Source of the DNA: Phoronis australis
Lineage: Eukaryota; Phoronida; Phoronidae
Direction of reading: 5' to 3'
DNA length: 64,000 nucleotides
NCBI GenBank assembly: GCA_002633005.1
Contig: NMRA01000800.1
Coordinates: 38,041 to 102,040, forward strand
The position numbers were made by a program, and so were the translations under genes. Below, piece after piece: positions 56,880-64,000 of this stretch (the first letter of the stretch is position 1; every line of letters begins with the position of its first letter). Below the pieces are notes generated by a model, which ran no database searches, had not been told where the DNA came from, and saw only the letters and a program-made list of their open reading frames with translations.

Positions 56880-57335
56880 GCTCTAGATCCAGAAGATTAT
56901 GGATGAAAGAAAGATGCCATAAACAAATCATTCTCACCATTAATAATTCCGCATGGTGTGCAACTCGCTCCTATTGCATACTAGTGGTGATTAGGTGTGA
57001 CCGTAAAGGTCAGATTTCACGAAATTCAAGTAGATACAATTGCAGAGTCAATTTTCTATCCCGCACAATATTTTGGGCACATTATACTGTAGTGAATTAC
57101 CATTTGAAACGTCTTGTGACTGGTGTCCATTCGATAGTTTATTGTCCTGGGTTTATGCAATTAATCAAATTTGGTCATCTACTACTTTATATACCCTGGG
57201 TATCAGACAAAACTAGAATTTGCTGTGTTGTGTAATAAATTACAGATTATTTATATTTATGATGTAATAACAGATTACATTAAATTCATCAGTAAAAATA
57301 CCAAAATAATTTACATGTGGTGCCCCCCGTAAGAA
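56880..57335. other. No gene recognised
   Basis: A 110-codon frame (56903-57235) has no domain, no splice context and ordinary composition. It is not called as a gene. Confidence 0.4.
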
Positions 57336-57339
57336 AGTT

Positions 57340-57870
57340 ATGAGCAGAAACAGAATTTTTGTTAATGGCTGCCTTTATTTGCATACATTATGCTTATTCA
57401 TCGTGCAACTTGCAAACTGATTTCATTAACCTAATTGACCACAGGAAAATAGGTTCAAATATCATGAGAGTTTACCTATGGAGCTTGGTACCGCAGCTAT
57501 AAGCACAAGTAGATATATGCACAAGTAAAATTTTGAATAATGGCATAAATTATGCAAATTGACAATGTATTCACCAAAAAACTTGCACTATTGAATTCTT
57601 TGACCATGGAAACATGAGTAGAAACGTCAAAATTATTTGGCTGCTGTGCTTGGTAAGGAAATTCTAAGCAAAAATAGAATTTTACATAATGGCTGTCTTA
57701 ATTTGCATAAATTATGCAAATTGACAATGTATTCACCTAAAAAGTAGCATTATTAAATTTGTTGACCATAAAAACATGGATAAAACGTCAAAATTATCGG
57801 GCTTCAGTGAGTGGTAAGGAAATTATAAGCAAAAATAGAATTTTGCTTAAAAGCGAACCTTAATTTGCAT
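57340..57870. repeat. ~170-bp AT-rich tandem repeat
   Basis: About three diverged copies. The phrases TAAGCAAAAATAGAATTTT, TTAATTTGCATAAATTATGC and GACAATGTATTCACC recur; the clearest two copies start at about 57652 and 57821. Non-coding. Confidence 0.7.
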
Positions 57871-58807
57871 ATTTAAAAAGATGCTCAAGGGTTGCGAACG
57901 GTCACCCCCTTAAATCATGGTTACTTAACCCTAAGCTACATGAAACTGCAAAGAAAAAACTTTATCTGGCAAAACCACGTTCAGCCCCCTGGCTCCCGGA
58001 CTATTTTGCTCTGTTTACACATTTCTTAATCATATTACGTCGCTGAACGATTTTCCCGTGAGATTTACCTTCACGCTCTGGCTGCAGTCTGGTGGTTAAA
58101 AACAGAAAGTTGCCTAAAAAGATGACCTGAAATAGCGACTTGTGAGCATTCTATCGTTGTCACGTAAATAGTGCAACGAGCGCCCAAGTTCTACTTAACT
58201 TAGGGAGAGAGTACGCCAACGTGAATGGAGATAATTTCACATTTTTATTATTTGTTTTATGTTGTTTTTTTGTTTACAATGTACTAAATGTAACGTTGAG
58301 ATACTTTTTAACTTGAATCTGCCATTGACTGATGAGCAGACGAGACGATTACACTTTGCCGGCAACGACATTTGTAACGTTGGAAGGTCTTTGATTTGAT
58401 TTGGTCACGTTGTATTTGTTCTGTCTTTGGCTTTCAAACTTGCCGAATCGACTCTCTTAATTGCGAAAATTAGGGAAAAGCCATCCAAGCTCACGGCCCG
58501 ACTCGCTGGTCCTGGAGGTCACCTCTTGTTTTATGTTAGATCGAGTCGAGACTGGGTCTAAGGGGTTGTGGGTCGTGGGTAGAGGGGTCGTGGAGTGTGG
58601 GGGTCGAGCGGGGCTTAGAACAATCCTTTATTATTTCTCTTCTCCAAAAAAGTCATAGGTATTTTATTGGACTTTCTAGGTCTGTGTCAAATCTTTGTTT
58701 CTATTGGCAAATGGACAATCATGGCAAAGTCATTACTTTATATTACCTTGTAGTCGCGACTCCCGTTTAATACGCCTATGGTTCCAGTGTCATTTTTTCA
58801 CTTTCAG

Positions 58808-59029
58808 ATGACTGCAAACACAGCAACGCAAAAGATGCCTATTCTGGTACTGCACGACGGACCAGTGACCACGGAAAACCGTGCCTTAATTGGTACGAAG
58901 GGAGTGCCAGATTTCGTGAGCTTCCTGAAAATTTTTGTCGAAATCCTGACGGCGAGTCCGTTGGACCTTGGTGTTATACGAGCACAGGCGGAATGAGTTG
59001 GTTGCCTTGTAACATTGCAAAATGTGGAA
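58808..59029 (+). CDS. Mosaic gene: complete kringle domain
   Basis: Acceptor CATTTTTTCACTTTCAG, phase-1 entry, 222 bp (74 codons), donor A|GTAAGTG, phase-1 exit. All six kringle cysteines are present in order: DDCKHSN, GKPCLNWYEG, NFCRNPDGE, GPWCYTS, WLPC and AKC. The signatures Y-G, FCRNPDG and PWCYT are there. A lysine-binding Asp-x-Asp pair is not evident. Unlike the half kringle at 18735, this domain is one uninterrupted exon. The frame that starts at 58778 with an ATG is a different frame. Confidence 0.92.
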
Positions 59030-59143
59030 GTAAGTGACTTTCTTTCCTTGTCGAAGCACGTTTTGATGTATAATTCAATTTTGAATACATTTATTTCCGA
59101 TAACTAAAAACTTTTTTTTCTTGCATTGCTGCTTCCTCTAAAG

Positions 59144-59217
59144 CTGGCTGCGGGATGGAGAGCGAAAATGGTGGAGGTAGAAATGTATTACATGAAGTTC
59201 TGCGAGATATAGGTTGA
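59144..59217 (+). CDS. Mosaic gene: candidate C-terminal exon
   Basis: Acceptor GCTTCCTCTAAAG, phase-1 entry matching the kringle exon, then GCGMESENGGGRNVLHEVL and TGA at 59215-59217. It would end the protein with a short tail and no membrane anchor, that is, a secreted product. An internal GGAG|GTAGAAAT could be a donor instead, so termination here is tentative. No strong AATAAA follows closely. Confidence 0.4.
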
Positions 59218-59219
59218 AG

Positions 59220-60990
59220 TAACATCCAGTCCATTTTTTTTCCTTTTTCTGTTGGTTGGCTGTCAAGTTTTAAGTTACACTAATCTTTCTTGATGTTGTA
59301 TGCTCATACATTTTGATTTGTTCAGTACCTTGTATCGTCACATGAGTTTGTTCTGCTGTGAATAGAAGGAAAAGTAAACAAAACATTTGAACTTTTAAAC
59401 GTTGTTTCCGTAATGGTTGAAATTTACATGATTTTTTTTTCACTCAAGCCCACGGGTGAGCTTCAGATACCGACAAAATACTCATATAATTATTTGAGAC
59501 GTTACAATGTACAGTTTCTGAAAATGTCACTTGCACATATTTGAGAAACACCAAGGTCACTACGTCCTCCACCACCTTTGCCTATCACAAACGTTCACCA
59601 TAACATCTCACTACTATATCACCAAACTCTGTAGCAAGAATTGCTGTTGCGTAAGGAATTCCTACCAGGAAATAAGTGAATGCAGGCGTTAAGACCATTA
59701 CCTGGATGCTCATGCGCATCTTCAAATACATGGAAGTAGGACGTTTCATTCAAGAGACAATTTTATTTTCATGCCAGTTATATTAGAGTTATCTAACAAA
59801 GGCAGCTTTTTGGGTCCACACTTATCCAGAAAATACATACCATCAATGGCAAAAACTGGGGACACACTAATCCAGAAAAGCCACAAAATAAATGGCAAAA
59901 ACTTGGTTTATGCAGTCATGATTCTATTTTGTTACCGTTTCGGTTTCTATTTTCAATGAAAGTAGGAAAGGTTCTTGTATACTATGCATTTTTCCCAAAT
60001 GGAGGCCCTGGACGTATCTGCGAAAAATCCATACGTCCACTGGGGGTAAAAAAACGAAATAATTAGAAGGAGGTACACGTTGTACCAGATGTACGCAGAC
60101 AGTATTCTGTAGCGTATGATACAGCGTACCCAATGGCGTATTCACATCAGTATGAGATAAATTATAATGCACATGCATACATACATGTATGTTTATGTTT
60201 GTGTATATCCAAATAAGAATTATCTCGTAAAAGTTTTGTCGTTCAATTCAATTAATGCTATGGCCAAAGGTGATATCATAAATCGAATTTATACTAATTT
60301 TGCTCACACCGTCTTCAGATGTCACATGTTGTTGCCTGCATCAAATTGTTTCCAGGCGGGGAAATTTTATCCCCGTCAGCGTTAAACACTAGTGAAATCT
60401 AAGCTATTGTCTTTTAAATACATCAAGGAACCAGATGAATTCTCAAAATTTTTTCGAGATTTAGAAAATTTAATGTACCAGATAACCTTCAGCCATGTCC
60501 TCGGAAAGCGCAGCGTTACACACCTATGTTGTTGAATCCAAAACTGTATGTTAGCAAAAATATTCGACTCCTTTACTCCTCTCGGCGCATGTTCAATACA
60601 CTTGACGAATGGCGTTGGCGTGATGTCGTCCGATAATTCTTTTCAGCAACCAACGATGCCAACGAATTCAGTCTCATTCTCGGTGCCGCGAGGAGCTGGT
60701 GGAGATGCAATAATTACCACTCACCACAACCTCCATATCTTAAGACGATATCAATGGAGTGCCATTCCGTAATGCTTGCAAGGCATGTTAAAATTGAATC
60801 AAGGAGCCAATCAAAGTTTTTGCGCTTCTGTGAAGTTGATGTGAGAGCCCTTCATGGTAATTAACCTACGTGTTGTTAAGTTTGCATTGAGTTAAGATGT
60901 TTCAATAGTTTGAGTGAGAATGCGCATGTCGAACAGTTTTGTGTACCATTGGTGGAAGATACTAATACCGTCCCCACGTCAGCCCTAATT
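59220..60990. other. No gene recognised
   Basis: Sequence downstream of the mosaic gene. Small frames at 59771, 60167 and 60548 lack domains. Nothing else is supported. Confidence 0.4.
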
Positions 60991-60999
60991 AAACTCCAC

Positions 61000-62400
61000 C
61001 CCTGATCGTTACAAACTTTATTTTGGCATTTGCTTCTCATCTAGTTCCCTCCGTCAACCTTAGGGACGCTAGAGCTTTCCTTTCACTTGTAGTTATTCAT
61101 TCTCTACAATCTCTGCGATACGTTTTTCAGCCTGGTAACCTAAGTCATCCACCATTCTCTTCCCTGTCATACCCAGCATACGTAGCGCCCGACCGAGAGA
61201 TTGGCCCACGAAACATCTTTCACGGGAAAAACCACACCCTCTGGCACTTCTTGGCCAGCTCTTGATATTTCTCCCTCTTCCTCTTTTGAGGTTCTTCCAT
61301 ACGCTCCTCCAACGTCACAGTCAACACCAACAGTACCACTTGCTTGGTTAGTCCTAACCACGTTACTATGTCTGGACGAAGCTTGGTCTCGACTACTTCC
61401 GATGGAAAACAAGTCTCTTGTGCAAATCCACTGTCAATTTCCAATTCCCTGCTGTGTCCAAAATGCCACTTCCCAATGTTGTTGTTTCCCAGCGTTACCT
61501 CATTCGCGTACAAGAGCAGTAAATCTTTGCCCTCTTATCGCCCTCCGGTCCTTCTGACGCTTCTTGTTCCCATATCACTCCTGTGACTTCGTCATGCCTT
61601 CAGATGTAACCCCACCTCATAAAAGAGCCACGGAACGTGGTGACAAAACATACATGATCTACATTTGCTGGTGCTTTGCACTACCCACGTGAGGGATACT
61701 CTGCGAGACCCCAAATACACAGGTTTGTTGGGCTGTCGTACACAGATCTCAACAGAAACGTCAGTCTACCTTCCTGCATTAACCAGATTTCCTGCCACTT
61801 GAGACTTCTCTGCTTGTCTCTCTGTGAGTTGAGCCAACTCCCCTGCTGTTTCATTACTGTTGCTTTTTCCACCATAGCTCTTTCTCGCTTCACGCTTGTA
61901 CTCAAAAAACCCAGCTTGGTTGTGGTATTAGTCCATGTCTATGCCGGCCTATTGCTACTGTGCCCACTGCGTCATTGCACTTAAGTCCGCTAGATCTACT
62001 TTATTGGCTGCTGACTACTTCTTACTGTCTTTGACTCTCTGGATCTTCCCATCCCTGTCCTTTGTCGCGTCATACGCCAGTGTCGGGTCGCCCAGGCTCT
62101 CGATGATGCTCAGTGGGTCACCATGCAGACAGGTACTTCATAAGTTGCAACAGTTTGTATTCAGCGGTCGCCGGCGCTTAGTCTACGCAAGTTATGAAAG
62201 CTGCTTTCAAGCTAACGTACTTCATCTTATCGCCGTTGAATGTAGAAATGGAAACTCTCTTCCGGTGCTTCCACATGTCAGCGAGACCCTACTACAATTG
62301 AATACCTTCAGTTGCTTTGGCGTGGATGGGATGGAACCTCTAGCACGGGAGGAAGGTGTTATGTTTTTTCAGCTTTAACAGCATGTTGTGGGGGATGGAA
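61000..62400 (-). mobile_element. R2/NeSL-like retroelement, C-terminal endonuclease (family C)
   Basis: The minus strand, from about 61905 downward, gives RERAMVEKATVMKQQGSWLN, then LKWQEIWLMQEGRLTFLLRS. It then gives KWHFGHSRELEIDSGFAQ, LRPDIVTWLG and VLLVLTVTLEERMEE. RPD and E-T-(P)-EER belong to the restriction-like endonuclease that ends R2/NeSL-type proteins. Upstream RT-C-terminal sequence to ~62.4 kb is decayed. Frameshifts near 61680 and 61520. Confidence 0.6.
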
Positions 62401-62522
62401 ACCACAATTTTCTTCTTTGTCTGTCACTGATCTGGTTTGGCTAGTAAAGGTTTCGAACTGTCTTTTTGCCTAAGTTTGCATGATCACCACTTTTGGCGTC
62501 TGACAGGTAGGCCAAAACGTCA

Positions 62523-62790
62523 TTAAAGTAGAATTCCACCCAAAAAACAACCTATTTTGTACCAATTTATATCAAGTAGTTCCAGTCGATAACAACAAGT
62601 TCAGTTCTTTTACCTGACGGCAGACGGAGGTGATGAAATGAATCAATGACGTCACATGTTTGAACGCAGTTTGTTCCGCAGTTCACAACACGCGTTCTGG
62701 TCTCATCTTATTGCTTGAATTCATCGTTTTACACCAATAAATCATCAAAATTCGATGTAAAACCCTTAAAATCACACCGAGTTCTTGAAC
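62523..62790 (-). mobile_element. Right terminus of Kolobok-like element
   Basis: TTAA then AGTAGAATTCCACCC, followed by ~250 bp that matches, inverted, 43348-43085: CAACCTATTTTGTACCAATT, CTGACGGCAGA, and GAGTTCTT at the far end. A truncated copy. Confidence 0.65.
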
Positions 62791-62797
62791 AAACGTG

Positions 62798-62850
62798 TTG
62801 TTACTCTGCGCGTACAAGCGCAGAGTACTGTTGTTCCTGGGTTTTTTTTA
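62798..62850. other. TCTGCGC hairpin plus T-rich tract
   Basis: ACTCTGCGCGTACAAGCGCAGAGT forms a 9-bp stem with a 6-nt loop, followed by a T-rich stretch. It looks like the end of a small interspersed repeat. Confidence 0.5.
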
Positions 62851-63119
62851 ATTTTATTCTTATTCTTCTTCCGACCAACTTTGAGGCTTAATAACTCCAA
62901 ATTGGGTGCAGGTACGGTCTTTAAATTCAGCATATGACTTTTGACAGTATATAAATTTTGATTGGTTATATAATCATATTCCATATTGCACCGGAAGGGG
63001 TCGTTTGGTGCAAAGGTCATATAATTTTCAAAATGGTACTTCAGTTTTAAAGCTATTTTTTCAAATTCGGTGCACATGTGTAAGTCAACATGAAAATTTT
63101 AAAAATTACTTTTCTAAGT

Positions 63120-63706
63120 AATCGAATCATCCAGTCAGATAAAACAGGTCAAAGGTCATTAGGTGCAAACTAAAATTTTGAGCTAGACACTTCAAATTCA
63201 CAAGTCTGATTGGCACAGGTAATTCAATTCGAAATCTAAAGTTTCAGGTCATTTAGTGCAAACATGGGGTCATTAGGTGCATTTTTCTTATGAAAATTTG
63301 TCCTTTTTATTCACCAAGTATTTTGATGTGTCAACCGTTACACAACTCAGATTCTCAGCATTAAATATACTTTTCACGGACTTTGCAGAAGGGCTTGTAA
63401 TGCACTGGATAAAGTCAATTAGTGGAAAGGTCACCTACTATTGAAAAGGTTATTTCTCCTATATTTTTCAAGGAATTCTCTTCAATTCCAGCACATTGGT
63501 ATCAACCTAAATGCCAGTGAAATACCCTAATTTACTAAACAATAGGGCCACCCAATCAGAGAAAATAGGTCAAAGGTCATTGAGTACAGACTAAAATTTT
63601 GAGCTAGACACTTCAAATTCACAAGTCTGATTGGTACGTGTAATTCAATTCGAAAAACAAAGTTTCAGGTCATTTAGTTCAACCATGGGGTCATTAGGTG
63701 CATTTN
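63120..63706. repeat. ~420-bp direct repeat ending at an N
   Basis: About 120-150 bp (ACACTTCAAATTCACAAGTC, AGTTTCAGGTCATTTAGT, GGGTCATTAGGTGCATTT) occur at about 63150-63285 and 63560-63705, separated by less similar text. The second copy stops at a single N (63706). Short AGGTCATTAGGTGCA phrases recur through the block. Confidence 0.7.
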
Positions 63707-64000
63707 GGAGACAACGAACAAAGCCTTTGAAAGGGAGCAGCTATTTTTAAAGAAAGGTATGTAAGTCATTTTGTTAATTTACTTATTCAGGTCCTTAGCG
63801 GGGGATTGGCATGGGGGGTTGGGGTTGTAATATTTGGTACAACTCAGTGTTTGGAAACAACAGGTAATACATGTTTGGGGAAAAGAACATGGTGAGGTAA
63901 TTCTTAATCTTCATGAAGTCCCTTCAAGTTGATTTCATGAAACTGTTTTGCTATTTGTATCAATTGTAAACCCATAAAAATATATTACATTTCCTGAATT

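Noticed and set aside
58778-58996. 72-codon ORF starting MVPVSFF
   Set aside because: Overlaps the kringle exon in the wrong frame and starts in the intron.

Overview
This is animal genomic DNA, most likely from a marine invertebrate. Exons are short, flanked by GT-AG introns and spread over kilobases. The domains (kringle, WSC, LDL-receptor class A, F-type lectin, C-type lectin, PAN-like) are typical of shuffled extracellular proteins of cephalochordates, hemichordates, echinoderms and some lophotrochozoans. The dense mobile-element load fits too: Tx1/L1-like, CR1/L2-like and R2/NeSL-like non-LTR elements, a DIRS/Ngaro-like element, a Gypsy-like LTR element, a Kolobok-like THAP transposon, and foldback MITEs. 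No bacterial operon, tRNA or rRNA gene was seen. The species cannot be fixed from this window.

Two host genes can be supported. The first is on the minus strand at about 7.4-12.6 kb. It has a complete C-type lectin domain split over three phase-compatible exons (12591-12446, 11508-11406, 8652-8530) and a PAN/apple-like exon ending in a stop (7641-7388). A second minus-strand terminal exon, an acidic tail, lies at 1118-959. The second gene is on the plus strand from about 18.7 to 59.2 kb. It encodes half a kringle, WSC, WSC, LDLa, LDLa, half an F-type lectin domain, a full kringle and a short C-terminal exon. Every internal exon is class 1-1, and the visible exons join in one open frame. The sixth cysteine of the second LDLa module is formed only when that exon is spliced to the F-type lectin exon. 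Kringle plus WSC recalls Kremen, but the overall architecture differs. The two genes are divergent.

Most other sequence is mobile or repetitive. From left to right: a dimeric ~300-bp repeat (1-420 and 5372-6020); MITEs in the lectin introns; a CR1-like retroelement family (13.2-14.6, 19.9-21.4, 54.2 and 56.4-56.9 kb); a DIRS/Ngaro-like fragment with an SGNH hydrolase and structured repeats (16.3-18.1 kb); a split non-LTR element around a tandem array with seven CTCF-like motifs (23.6-26.4 kb); THAP-like exons (27.4 and 29.4 kb); a (TG)n tract with a gap (31.5 kb); and a nested pile-up at 34.1-44.1 kb, in which a Tx1-like element holds a Kolobok-like transposon that itself holds a CR1/L2-like element. 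Then come a 4.2-kb TIR transposon with inverted 21-bp minisatellites and a 6-bp target duplication (45.2-49.4 kb), a decayed LTR element (51.3-55.1 kb), and further fragments and tandem repeats to the end.

The 45.2-49.4 kb transposon, the LTR element and several retroelements lie inside introns of the plus-strand gene, which explains its length. Single Ns at 54199 and 63706 and a five-N gap at 31542-31546 mark places where adjacency may be an assembly product.
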